NCBI GenBank assembly: GCA_004151065.3
Contig: NWUY0300045056.1
Location: 5,035-29,564 of the forward strand
DNA length: 24,530 nucleotides
From: Larix sibirica
Taxonomy: Eukaryota; Streptophyta; Pinopsida; Pinales; Pinaceae
Direction of reading: 5' to 3'
This document shows positions 1-9,558 of the stretch, piece after piece; within the stretch, counting starts at the first letter, position 1, and each line of letters opens with the position of its first letter. A program made the position numbers and the translations under genes. Under the pieces are notes generated by a model. The model ran no database searches and had not been told where the DNA came from. It saw only the letters and a list, made by a program, of their open reading frames with translations.

Positions 1-390
1 AATAAATTATTATTATTATTATTATATATAATTTAATAAATCAATTATGGAAATAAATTCATTTTAATTTGGATTTTGTATAACTTTTTATTTTTATGTA
101 CAATTTAATAGACTTTAATGAATTGGTTTATTTTCATCTCTTGCATGTTTATTTGTTTAAGAGATGAATGCAAATGCATGATATTTGTAGTTATTTTTGC
201 TTGAGTAGATGAAATAACGACAAGAGAAAAAAAAAATGGCATTGAGTTATAGTGTTTGATAGCATTTTTTTATAAAATGCTTGAAATTTAGCATGTGGTG
301 AAGTGCTTGATGACAAATATTAATAAATATCAATAATGTCCTTAAATGTTAAAGTGTACTAAGACATGTCAATAACATGTTTCACACAAC

Positions 391-454
391 TATATATGCA
401 TTACTTACATGACCTACTACAATATATATGCATTACTTACATGACCTACTACAA
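391..454. repeat. Tandem duplication, 2 x 32 bp
   Basis: Bases 391-422 and 423-454 are identical 32-bp copies head to tail. The unit begins TATATATGCATTACTTAC. The perfect identity suggests a recent slippage or unequal-exchange event. Confidence 0.9.
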
Positions 455-587
455 TAGGGAAAGACTAGTCCCATACAAATATGAGGGCTTTTTAAGACAT
501 ACAAGTGGAAATGGATTCAATTATGTATATCTTAAGCTAATAGTCCTCATTGGTTTATCAAAGTAAGAATGGAATGAATATTATAGG

Positions 588-680
588 CATCCAAAGGGAA
601 TGAATGTAATCTTCTCACATCCAAAGGGAATGAATGTAATCTTCTCGCGTATCTAAAGGGAATGAATGTTATCTCCTCAC
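588..680. repeat. Tandem repeat, about 3 x 30 bp
   Basis: Two nearly identical 30-bp copies (588-617 and 618-647; core AAAGGGAATGAATGTAATCT) differ only at the last base. They are followed by a diverged third copy (648-680) in which the core reads AAAGGGAATGAATGTTATCT. Nothing suggests a function. Confidence 0.85.
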
Positions 681-1009
681 ACACTAGAAGGATGGCAAAC
701 ATGGTGGTCGGCCATTTGTCTAGTGAAGTTAGCGAAGTTAATGAGGGGAAGAGAGATTTGTGTTAAGTATGAATGAGAATGAAAGGGTCCCATCAATAAC
801 ATGATAACCATATTATGCATCTATATAAAATCAAGAAACAAAAAATTAAATCATAAGAATAACTTGTATATATCCAATAAATAAAAATTGCTTAATTTTG
901 ATTTGATTTGTAAGCATACACGTATATGTTACAACGATGTATTTTGGTATAAAAATGATAGAATGAGTATGAGTAAGTCATGAGGGGAGAATGTGAGGAA
1001 TGTACTCCT

Positions 1010-1690
1010 CTACCAAATTGTTAAATAGGTCATTTTGGTAGGAAAATTGGGTGCGCGCCTATAGCCTTGCAATGTGCAAACATGGCAAGCTAAGCATGAG
1101 TATTTGAGGTAGAGGTAACTGTAGAGGTCATTGATTTTGTGGCTAGTGTGTGTGTGAGTGCTTTCCAACTCTATGGTGGACATGTTGATGGCATGGTTGG
1201 AATCCTTGAGTTCATCGAACAACTTGGGATACTACTTAGACATCTTGTTCATGAGGTATCTATCTAGTAGATTATTAAGGTTTCCAAGGGTAGTCTTTTC
1301 CCTATCCAACCCATGCAAAAGGAGCTTGGACAATGATGATCTCTTTCTCCACATCTCCATTGCTTCCTTTATCTTGTGTTGAATCATGTTTATCATGTCA
1401 TTGATGTCAATGAGAAGAGGAAGAGGGCTAGGACCGATATTATTGTTGTTCTTCTTAAGAAAACTTATAGCTATCATTAAGGAGCAACATGACGTATTGA
1501 AGGAAAGAACAACTACAAGCTTGGTATAAGAAAATATAGTGACGGCCTTGGTTTCCTCGATAGCTTCTTCAACTCATGATCCACCCCTTGATGTTGTTGT
1601 TGAACTTGTTTGGTGAATGATATCGACTATTCACCTCAAAGTAGACATGCATTTCTCCATCTTGGACTCCATGTCCTTGTTCTTCCTCAA
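1010..1690 (-). pseudogene. Decayed unrecognised reading frame, helical/charged
   Basis: One minus-strand frame can be read from about 1690 down to 1010 with only three stops. The last is a TAG at 1232-1234 that separates an 81-codon and a 70-codon open segment in the same frame. The decoded text is rich in Lys, Glu, Leu and Met, with heptad-like stretches such as HKIKEAMEMWRKR and LGNLNNLLDRYL. This suggests a helical or coiled-coil protein. I do not recognise a family. It could be a remnant of a transposon accessory or gag-like protein, or chance openness. No start, splice site or promoter stands out. Confidence 0.25.
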
Positions 1691-1699
1691 TGCATAGAT

Positions 1700-3147
1700 A
1701 CAACTACTAAGGTTTTTTTTTGCTTTTATTACATAATTTTCATCAAGGGATCATGGCTTAACGAACATGAGATCTAAGCATGTGCATGAAGTAAGCCATG
1801 GAGAGTTATATGTACTCACATGTTGTGCTTCTTTATTTTTGAGATGCTTTCTCTTAACACATTGTACACATAAAGTAAATTGACCATGTCCTCTATAAGT
1901 TGACTCAAACATTTTATATCTATATTATTTTTTATTTACATGTACAGGTACAAATCTTCCATGTTTGAATAGATAAACAATAACACCTATAGCACTTGGC
2001 CAAGCCAAGCTACAAAAAAACATATTCAACTACCCCCTTGGATACTTTAGCCCCCTACCGTTGAGGGAATGAAGGTTAATGGATTTATGTGCATAATGGA
2101 GTTGGGAACAACATCTCTGGTAAGCAATATTACATATTTCCCTATTAGTGAATTTACAACTGCTAGTAAATGTCCAGATAGTGACACATGTCCTCGGCTT
2201 CGTGGAGATCTATGTGCTAATGTGGTAAGCATTATTTACAATATCCAAGCATAATTAGAAGTGCTTGGAAGCTTTCCAAGACAACCAAGAGATTGAGTGT
2301 AGGGTGTGTATGTTGTGGTGACTAAGCCCTGAAGACCATAAGAGAAAGAGTGACATGTCACAAAGTTGAAGGAGAACAAAGACTATGAAACAAGATAGAG
2401 ATATCGAGGGTTTATACACATCAATCCACATACATAATGTATCGTGTACACTTCTATTGTTGGGAAAGAAGAATTGTTGACAAATAGTCAAGGAAGAAGC
2501 CTCTGTATCACTTAATGCCACATTAGGATTGCTACATAGATCATGAGGTATTCTTCAATCGGTTACTTAGCAGATGTAATTTTTAACATTTGATTCATCA
2601 TAGTGTTCCTCATTCTATAATCTAGGATCAACACAAGGCACCATTAGTTTGGAGTAAAGGGGTGCCCAAGCCAAGCCATCCATAGGAAGGCCCATTCCTA
2701 AGGAATTAGAAACCCAGAAACTTCTAATGCCTTCTATAACTCACCACTCCATCTCTTTTACATTTGCTTTAGTAGTGACATTGACTTTCAAAATGACCAT
2801 CAAATATAGCTTAAATACAAGGCAAGAAATTTAGAATGTTGAACATTTGCCATCTACAATGCAATTATCGACTTATGATAATTGTAACCTTTAAACTCCA
2901 TTTTTTTAGGTAAAAAACACCAAAGTAACCTTAAATCGAAAAAATGTGCTATTGGTAGTGCTCACCCTATTTCTTTAAATTAACATTACAACTTTTTGCA
3001 TTCTTGACCTTAAAAACCCATATTGTTGCTAACAACAACCTTAAAATCAACCCCTTAATTGAAAAGTAGTGGTATCACTTTGCTAAAATGGTGCACACTT
3101 TTTTTAGACGTTAAAATTACAACATGTTTGAAATAATGACTTTAACA
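1700..3147. other. Intergenic DNA, no supported gene
   Basis: Only short open frames occur here (for example 2069-2254 plus and 2255-2521 minus). They overlap on opposite strands and show no recognisable domain. A 9-bp inverted repeat (CATGGCTTA at 1752-1760, TAAGCCATG near 1792-1800) is present but unremarkable. Confidence 0.5.
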
Positions 3148-3157
3148 ACCAATCTCA

Positions 3158-3416
3158 GGAGTTGTATAAGGGCTAACTAAAACGCTCCCAACTCGCTAGT
3201 AGAAAAATTCTTACCAAAATCACAATTTGGAGTGCTTAGATCGCAATTTCGACGATCTGGTTAGTTTTAAAATTGAGCAATTAGTCTAGATCAGGCAATC
3301 CAAATTCCTGAAACTACAAAAATACGATAATAACAATTTCCAACAATAATTTTTACCAATTTATATCCCAAAATCGCTAGAAAAGCCGGACGTTTTGGTT
3401 GTTGTTTATCCTAATC
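3158..3416 (+). mobile_element. Inverted-repeat MITE, copy 1 (Mutator-like TSD)
   Basis: This 259-bp non-coding element is bounded by a perfect 10-bp direct repeat, ACCAATCTCA, at 3148-3157 and 3417-3426. Its two ends are imperfect inverted repeats of about 26 bp sharing the pattern ATAA...AAC-(T/C)-AAAACG (left end 3158-3186, right end about 3388-3416). A second copy with the same ends lies inverted at 9311-9548. Internal length, lack of coding capacity and a 9-10 bp target duplication fit a non-autonomous Mutator-superfamily element. The superfamily assignment rests mainly on the duplication length and the G at the terminus. The ends and the duplication are seen directly. Confidence 0.85.
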
Positions 3417-3810
3417 ACCAATCTCATTGCAACAAAAACTTTAAACCCCCAAATTAAGAAGCGTCGCTTAGTTAATAACACCTCTCTGTTTCGAAAACAC
3501 TCTTTCTCTTTCTTTTAATGTGAAACTAAATCCTTTCTCCCGTCACTGTGAAGAAAAAAAGGAATTCGTCCAAGATTCAAACACTTCAATTTTGAATAAG
3601 TGATGTGGATTGGAGTTGACCTTCAGAAATGAGCATCCCAACGCTTTTTCTCGCTTTTACCCGTAAGCTAGTGGAAATGGAAAAGTCCTCTCTCATTAAA
3701 CCAGAGAAGAGATTGATGCTTACCGCTTTTCACAGATATGTCTGCCCACAAAGCCGCACGGGAGGCCAACATCTACCCATCGGCACCTCTAGAGCTACAT
3801 TTCCCAAACC

Positions 3811-3818
3811 TGACGTCA
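3811..3818. promoter_or_regulatory. TGACGTCA palindrome (bZIP-type site)
   Basis: A perfect 8-bp CRE-like palindrome, the type bound by plant bZIP factors of the TGA class, lies about 140 bp upstream of a TATA-like stretch. Its regulatory role is inferred from spacing only. An 8-mer can occur by chance. Confidence 0.3.
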
Positions 3819-3955
3819 TATGTGGAAAGCCAATGAGAAATCATATATTATTGTTGATCAGGATATAATAAATTTGGTTGCATCACCCGTATGGACAAAA
3901 AAATTCATCCTTCCGTATGTAGGGAATAACCCAAAGGGCCAGATGCTATTTCAAT

Positions 3956-3968
3956 GATATATATACAC
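3956..3968 (+). promoter_or_regulatory. Candidate TATA box
   Basis: The sequence GATATATATACAC resembles a plant TATA box. It precedes a less AT-rich stretch holding a 38-codon ORF (4128-4244) and a donor-like CTGTAAGTA near 4330. Together these could be the 5' end of a transcript, but no second exon is identified and AT-rich DNA produces such motifs often. Confidence 0.25.
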
Positions 3969-4127
3969 GCAATAAAGAAGTTTGTGTCAACGGCTCCATC
4001 AATTTAATGCTACAGAACTTCGAAGGAAACATCTGATCAGAGCCAGAGGGACAGATTGTTCGCCGAGGGACAGACCCAACAACAACAGTTTTCGGCGTAT
4101 ATGTGATAAAATAAGGGTAGCAGGGCA

Positions 4128-4244
4128 ATGGCACGATTTTTGACTAATCAGTTTTCATGGTCAGAGTTGCCAGACTTTGTTGACTCTGTAGGGTGGACTG
4201 AGTATTTTTCTTCTCTTCACAATTTCGAAATGATCAATTGCTGA
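4128..4244 (+). CDS. Small ORF, 38 aa, unrecognised
   Basis: An ATG at 4128 opens a 38-codon frame ending in TGA at 4242-4244. Its peptide contains the aromatic and acidic stretch SWSELPDFVDSVGWTEYF and has no signal peptide or membrane segment. It sits about 160 bp downstream of a TATA-like motif and about 85 bp upstream of a donor-like site (near 4330), so it would lie in a putative first exon. I do not recognise it. It could be an upstream ORF, a short peptide gene or chance. The surrounding 3540-4340 stretch is less AT-rich than its neighbours, which mildly favours a transcribed region. Confidence 0.2.
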   Translation: MARFLTNQFSWSELPDFVDSVGWTEYFSSLHNFEMINC

Positions 4245-4550
4245 TAAAAGGTTAAGAATTCGCATGAACTGTTTTGAGCATGCGTTCAAGATCCGACGTT
4301 CCAGGCCAGTTTATTAGCTAATTCTGATCTGTAAGTATCCATAAATTTGCCAACACCCATGTGGCTATATTCAAACTATTTGCGACCATGCTATGGCTTG
4401 CTGTGTTTGCAAAGTTAAGATTTATTCATGTTTGAATTATTTGATCATTTTTAATTGAAAGTTTGACAAGCCCTGTTTTGTGTTGAGGGTTCCGTATTTC
4501 CGTCGTTACATCAATGGAAGTTGGATGTGAAAAATATATTACGCGAAGTG

Positions 4551-5220
4551 TCGTATTTGAGTATCTATCCTATCATAATTCACTTATTTCGCTATCCTAT
4601 CATAATTCACTTATTATTTCGCTTATTGGGTTTTGCCCAAATTTTTAGAATTTTTAGAATGATTGTTTTGGCAGATTTGAACTTGCTGCTATTGTATAGG
4701 CTGGGTGGTTGGGAGTGGTTGGGAGGAATGATTATTACCTTTCAAAGTTCATTTTTTATTAGTGAGATGTTTTTGTTGAACCCCTAATCCCTATATATTT
4801 ACTATGAGTGGATTAATATAATTCTGACAGTACTTTGATTCTGCAGCAAGTGTAGGTGTTGGCATTTTTCCCTATGAATATATCAAGGGTGAATAGCCAA
4901 TTAAAAAAAATTTCTCCCAATTGGATATCTACAATTTCATAATTAGCTTCATGGGCTTTGCTCAATTTTCTAGTATGACTGTTCACGCAGATTTGAACTT
5001 CAGCTCTTGTGAAATGTCCCACTTGAGTATCTATGTTTCATAATTAGCTGCATGTGTTTTCTTCAATTTTCTAGCAAGAATGTTGAGGCAGATTTGAACT
5101 TGCAGCTCTCGTGAAATGTCCCAATTGGGTATCTATCATCTCATAATTAGCTTCACGGGCTTTGCTTAGTTTTCCAGTAAGAATGTTGAGGAAGATTTTA
5201 CCTTGTAGTTCTTGTGTGGA
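4551..5220. repeat. About 102-bp repeat family, four copies
   Basis: Three imperfect head-to-tail copies start at 4918, 5020 and 5122, an exact 102-bp spacing. Each carries a block like GTATCTAT...CATAATTAGCT, then a TTTTCTAG-type block, then GCAGATTTGAACTT and GTGAAATGTCC. A more diverged fourth copy lies apart at about 4551-4690. It holds an internal 27-bp duplication (4565-4591 repeated from 4592) that expands its front half. There is no coding capacity and there are no inverted ends. This looks like a minisatellite that grew by unequal exchange, possibly inside an intron. Confidence 0.8.
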
Positions 5221-5468
5221 CATGCTCATCATTAAACACGATGACACTGTCCTGAACCTGAATCATTAGATTATGACAATATTACGACACTATCCTGAAA
5301 CTGAAACACTGTTCTGCACTTGTAGCTCTTTAGGTCAAGATAGCATGCATTGTCTCTCGATCTCTTGCTTTTTTCATGTACAACCTACTTCAATGAGCTG
5401 TGGTATGACTTATTTCCAGTTTATACATACCTCCAATAAATAAGGGGCATCGACTATATATCTGAAAT

Positions 5469-5723
5469 TCAAACGACTTTGGTCACTGGGTTACTTTGCA
5501 CCCTACATTGTAGAAACACAGCCAATACAGCCTTCGCAAGCCATGTAATGAACATGGATATCAAACAAGTGCAGAGTGAGATCAGAGCCCCAAGCCTACC
5601 CATCTCATAATCAAAATCAGATACTTTGGTGAAAGCGTTTTTTCTCAATTTCCATGCTTTCCCTACTTGCTTTTGTCGGGAAGGGAAACCTTGTGCCCAC
5701 TCTTTGGCTTCATCGTATCTCAT
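5469..5723 (-). CDS. Unrecognised ORF with hydrophobic C-terminus, possible exon
   Basis: An 84-codon minus-strand frame has a strongly charged first half (residues 1-45, including AKEWAQGFPSRQKQVGKAWK). A hydrophobic stretch follows at about residues 45-71 (LGALISLCTCLISMFITWLA) that could cross a membrane once, then a short polar tail and stop. This organisation looks more protein-like than the overlapping plus-strand frame at 5626-5892. I do not recognise the family, and no clear acceptor site or upstream exon is visible. It could be the last exon of a broken membrane-protein gene or chance. The LTR at 5953 lies only 230 bp upstream in its own direction. Confidence 0.25.
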   Translation of the reverse strand: MRYDEAKEWAQGFPSRQKQVGKAWKLRKNAFTKVSDFDYEMGRLGALISLCTCLISMFITWLAKAVLAVFLQCRVQSNPVTKVV

Positions 5724-5952
5724 TCTTGATGTACTTTTACATTGTTTAGTATTAAAATATGATATATCTATGCATTTTGACAGAAAAAGGAAAAAAAGAG
5801 GGCGTGTTAGCTCAGGACATGTTCATTCTTGTTTCTTCTACGGGCAAAGTTACTGTAAGTGTATCCTGGTGTGTGTGAAATGCCTCATATAACATCCCAC
5901 CATCATCAACAACTGTGTATCAATCTTCGATTTTGGTATTGAATGCCAATAT

Positions 5953-6260
5953 TGTTAAACCTTGAGAGCAACTTGCAGCAAATGGAGAAGAGTCTACAGC
6001 ACAAAGATATTCAGCATAAAAATGAGATTCAACAGCCACAAAGAAGCACACACAACAACAAAGCAGTTTCTTCTATGGCAACAAATCATTGTCTGCCTTG
6101 CCTTTTTCTTTCTCTTATGAAGAATGTAGAAACATAGAAACAGTGCAGGCCCCTAGGAAACAGCTCTACTTCTAAATCACAATAGTAGTTGTGTTTACAC
6201 ATTCCATATACAAATGAAAACTGCAGTTACACAGATGATATAATTGGCAATATCTTGACA
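5953..6260 (-). mobile_element. 3' LTR of Ty1/copia remnant
   Basis: On the minus strand this 308-bp block begins TGTCAAGATATTGCC and ends GGTTTAACA, so it has TG...CA ends with short inverted termini. It lies directly after the minus-strand RNase H coding remnant and is preceded there by AAGTGGGAGAT. That is the purine tract typical of copia elements just before the 3' LTR. The outer edge is flanked by AATAT (5948-5952). The matching target duplication cannot be tested because the element's 5' part is missing. Start and end are well supported, and the outer boundary is slightly less certain than the inner one. Confidence 0.75.
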
Positions 6261-6261
6261 A

Positions 6262-7735
6262 TCTCCCACTTGGTAGTTACATTGACCAACATTTAATCAC
6301 CACCTTGCCCCTAGACCAAGCAAATTTCCTTGCATCCATTGCCTTAGTTAAAGGATCTGCCACATTATACTCAGTCCTAACTTTGAGTATAGTTACTTCA
6401 CTAGACTCCAGTGCCTCTTTGATGTAGCGGAATCACCATGATATGCTTTGTTTGTGGATGAAACTTGGGATTATTTGCCAAAGTGATTGCACTTTGATTG
6501 TCACAACAAATAGGCATGGACCCATGTTCAAGCTAATCTCTGTGCATAACTACTGCAACCAAACTACTTTCTTGGAAGCCTCTAAAGCTGCAATGCACTA
6601 TGCTTCAGTGCTGACATGAGCAACCACTTGTTGCCTCTTACTCCTCCAACTCACAGCTCCTTCAAACAGTATAAATATATATGTACTAGTGGACTTTGCA
6701 TTGTTCACATCACCTTCCCAGTCAACATCAACAAACCCATGCATTTGAAGCTTCCTGTTTCCATCTCCCTAATAGAAAAAAACATAGTCACCGGCGCCCC
6801 ATGGATACTTAGATATCCTCTTGACAACTGCCCAATGATCTGTCCATGGATTTTTCATGTACCTATTTACAACTTCCACTCCATGTGCAATATTTGATCT
6901 TGTTCACATGATTGCATACATTAGGCTACCAACTGCACTAGCATATGGTACTTTATCTCCTCTGCCACCTATTTGCTCTTAGGACTCATGTTAGTTGACA
7001 ATTACACTCTCACTTGAGATGGAGTGCAAGTTGGTTTACATTTATCCATCCTAAAGAGCTCACGTATGTTTTCCACATGCTTTCTTTGGTGGATATACAA
7101 CTTCCAGTTTTGGTGATCACTGATTCACTCTTCACCTCAATTCCAAAACAATAGTGCAACTCACCTAAGTCCTTCATGTCAAACTCACATGACAATTGGG
7201 ATTTAGTCTCCTTGCCTAGCTGCCTTCAATCACTAATCAAAATAATATCATGAACATATAGGCCAAATAATAAAGTTATTACCTTATTGCTTCAAGTAAA
7301 CACAATGGTCTGCTTCACTTCTTATGACAACATATTTGTCAAACCATCGGCATCCATTTTCTTGGGGACTACTTTAAGCAATACAATGATCTCTTCAATA
7401 AGCACACCATGTCTTCTCTTCCTTCTACCACAAATCCTTCTAGTTGCTTCATGAAGATTTTTTCTTTGAGCTCACCATGAAAAAATGATGTCTTCGTGTC
7501 CATTTTCTCCACTTCCAAATCACAAGAAGCTACTAATTCCAACAACAACCTAATAATCCATTGTGGCCACTAGAGAGAAGGTCTCATCTTGAGAGTATCC
7601 CTACTAATCCACACTCTCTACTTGAGAGTATCCCTTTGCTATCAAACAAGCCTTATACCGCTCCATAAAACCATCTACATTATACTTCTTCTTAATTTGC
7701 ATCCAAACACCTTCCTTCCTTCAAGCATTTCCTGC
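6262..7735 (-). pseudogene. Ty1/copia pol remnant (RT and RNase H), broken
   Basis: Read on the minus strand with frame changes, this shows the second half of a copia polyprotein. Near 7690-7560 is an RT start, with NVDGFMERYKACLIAKGYSQ. Near 7500 is MDTKTSFFHGELKEKIF. Next comes the open 61-codon segment 7195-7010 with FDMKDLGELHYCFGIEVKSE, the usual block after the RT active site. RNase H follows at about 6780-6400: GFVDVDWEGDVNNAKSTSTY, GAVSWRSKRQQ, and an EASKKVVWLQ block. Last is a NVADPLTKAMDARKF-like tail near 6320. Gag, protease and integrase are missing, and there are many stops and frameshifts. A 14-bp motif duplicated around 7585-7632 shows local tandem duplication. The copy is dead, and its 3' LTR follows directly. 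Confidence 0.85.
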
Positions 7736-7738
7736 AAA

Positions 7739-7972
7739 TGTTAAGCCCTAGATATTGTGACATTACATTTCTATTATTGTATTAGTATTCTCTTTATTGG
7801 TTGGTTAGGACCTTAATTGTAATTGTATGGTCAGCTAGAATTGTAATTGTACCCTTTGTCTCCTATATATATACCAAGGAGAGGTGCATTCAATGGAGGG
7901 TACCTAAAAATCTAGAGCATTAATCTTATTGCCCTCCATTCAATAATCAATGGTCAATTTCTTATTTTTTCA
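7739..7972 (+). mobile_element. Solo LTR, copia-like, plus orientation
   Basis: This 234-bp block starts TGTTAAGCCCTAGATATTG and ends in CA. Inside are the AATTGTAATTG-type repeats and a TATA box (TATATATATA, 7864-7873) usual in plant copia LTRs, followed by a GGTGCATTCAATGG leader-like stretch. CAAA occurs immediately on both sides (7735-7738 and 7973-7976). This is compatible with a target duplication, although five bases would be more typical. No primer-binding site or internal region follows, so it is a solo LTR. Its sequence differs from the 5953-6260 LTR, so it belongs to another family. It sits exactly at the truncation point of the minus-strand copia remnant. Confidence 0.65.
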
Positions 7973-8243
7973 CAAAGATTTTGAAATTTACTAATCAAAG
8001 TTTTTTAAGATTCTATTAGAAAGCACTTACATCTAAGTCACTCCAAAGATAGTATGATTAAATCCAAATTTAATGAAAGAAGCCTACACTTCTCTACATA
8101 GAGACCATGTAACAAATGCCTCTACATGTTTTTATAAAAGCAAGAGCTTTTTAGCTTAAGAACTTTCTATCTCAAATTGTATTATTGATATTGTAATTAT
8201 GTATTAAACATTTTATCTAAGTTTTAGATAAATAATAAATTAA

Positions 8244-8388
8244 TATAAAAATTTAATTTTAGTTTTTTTAAATTATATTATTGAAATTAACACAAACAAC
8301 TTTTAATATAAAAAATATAAAAATTTAAATTTAGTTTTTAAAAATTATATTATTAAAATTGATACAAACAAATTCTAATATAAAAATT
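8244..8388. repeat. Imperfect tandem duplication, about 2 x 72 bp
   Basis: The copy beginning at 8244 (TATAAAAATTTAATTTTAG) is repeated with substitutions from 8316 (TATAAAAATTTAAATTTAG). Shared downstream blocks include AAATTATATTATT and ACAAACAA. Confidence 0.7.
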
Positions 8389-8421
8389 ACATCAAAATTT
8401 TATATAATATACTCTAACTTG

Positions 8422-8524
8422 ATATGTTTAACTCTCACAAACTTTTTATATTTAAAATAAAAATTTAAAACAATATGTTTAACTCTCACAAACTTTTTAT
8501 ATTTAAAATAAAAATTTAAAACAA
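8422..8524. repeat. Perfect tandem duplication, 2 x 51 bp
   Basis: Bases 8422-8472 and 8473-8523 are identical. The unit begins ATATGTTTAACTCTCACAA. Perfect identity in otherwise diverged AT-rich DNA implies a recent duplication or an assembly duplication. Confidence 0.9.
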
Positions 8525-9310
8525 TTAAAATCGTAGTGATAAAACTAGAGCTTTAAATCAATCAATGAAAACATGTAATTGCCACTCAGGTTAAGTATGT
8601 CATCAACTCTTTGCTTTGGCCCCTTTTACCTTTAAAAAACAATTTACAAAATATGTACTAAATTAACTTCAAAAGTTTATAAGTTAGCAAATACGTTGAT
8701 TTAGATTTAAGAGAGATTTTATATAGTAAAAACAATTTCCAAAATACATGGTTGCTAAATGTATTTTCATTTGTAAACAAAGGTTGTGTGGTCATTAAAG
8801 TGCTTACATATCGTTTTGTTTTCAATTTTTTTAAAATTTCTTTAAATATATTTTTATTTTTTTATTTTAAATAAAGGTGATGGGGTAATAAGTTTTTGTT
8901 TTTAATTTTTATTAATATTTAAAATATTAAAAGTTATTATTTTTTTTTCATAATTTTATTATTATTAGTTTCCAATGAAATATATATAGTAAAAACTTTA
9001 AGATAATTAGCCAAAGGATTTAGCTTATGATTTCTTATTTATAGTTCACAACATCAAAGCTAGCTCATCAAGTTCACATAATTTTATTATAAAACCAAGT
9101 CAAACTTATTTCAAGAATAGAAATGCTTACTAAATCAATAGCCAGCCACACAAACAAAATTTTCATAAATTTTGACACCTTTTCTTGTAAATGAAAGCAT
9201 ATAAAAGAGTTAATTGTTAAAAAAAATCATAGAAAAGTGAAATTTTGTAAGAAGAATAACCCAAGCATAACCAATCAGGGCTGATTCTACTAAATACAGA
9301 CATATGAATC

Positions 9311-9548
9311 GCGTAGGATAAAAGACAACCAAAACGCCCCGTTTTTTTAATTGTTTTGGATAAAAATTGGTTAAATTTTTTGCTGAAAATTGTTATTTTC
9401 TATTCTAAACTAATTGTCCAATTTTAAAACAACCCAAATTGTTGAAATTGTGATCTGAGCACTTCAAAATATGATTTTGATAAGAATTACTCTGCCAAAT
9501 TCCACCAAGTCGGATCCGAAGCATTTTAGTTAACCCTTATACAGCTCC
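9311..9548 (-). mobile_element. Inverted-repeat MITE, copy 2 (Mutator-like TSD)
   Basis: This 238-bp element matches the one at 3158-3416 in reverse orientation over its whole length. Shared blocks include the ATAAGGG...AACTAAAA end, a TTGAAGTGCTCAGATCACAAT-like core and the opposite GGTTGT...TTATCCTA end. It is flanked by CATATGAATC (9301-9310) and CATTTGAATG (9549-9558), a 10-bp duplication with two mismatches. The older-looking duplication and the different length suggest an independent, earlier insertion. There is no coding capacity. Confidence 0.85.
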
Positions 9549-9558
9549 CATTTGAATG

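Larger units (their letters stand above)
1..1009. other. AT-rich intergenic DNA with short tandem repeats
   Basis: No convincing coding region is visible here. The stretch opens with a TAT/TTA trinucleotide microsatellite (about 5-25) and continues as AT-rich sequence. It contains two short tandem repeats, listed separately. A 66-codon open frame at 366-566 on the plus strand consists largely of translated tandem repeat, so I do not count it as a gene. Confidence 0.6.
7977..9310. other. Very AT-rich non-coding DNA
   Basis: Long A/T runs dominate, and no reading frame of interest is visible on either strand. Two tandem duplications (8244-8388 and 8422-8524) are listed separately. Such composition is often seen in matrix-attachment regions or decayed repeats, but nothing here proves either. 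Confidence 0.6.

Noticed and set aside
2047-2521. Short opposing frames as genes
   Set aside because: They overlap antisense, carry no motifs and are of chance length.
4551-5220. CRISPR-like array
   Set aside because: The whole 102-bp unit repeats with no unique spacers, and the context is a plant nuclear genome.
3158-9548. A single 6.4-kb transposon bounded by the two inverted 240-260 bp blocks
   Set aside because: Each block has its own different 10-bp target duplication and its own pair of inverted ends, so they are separate insertions.
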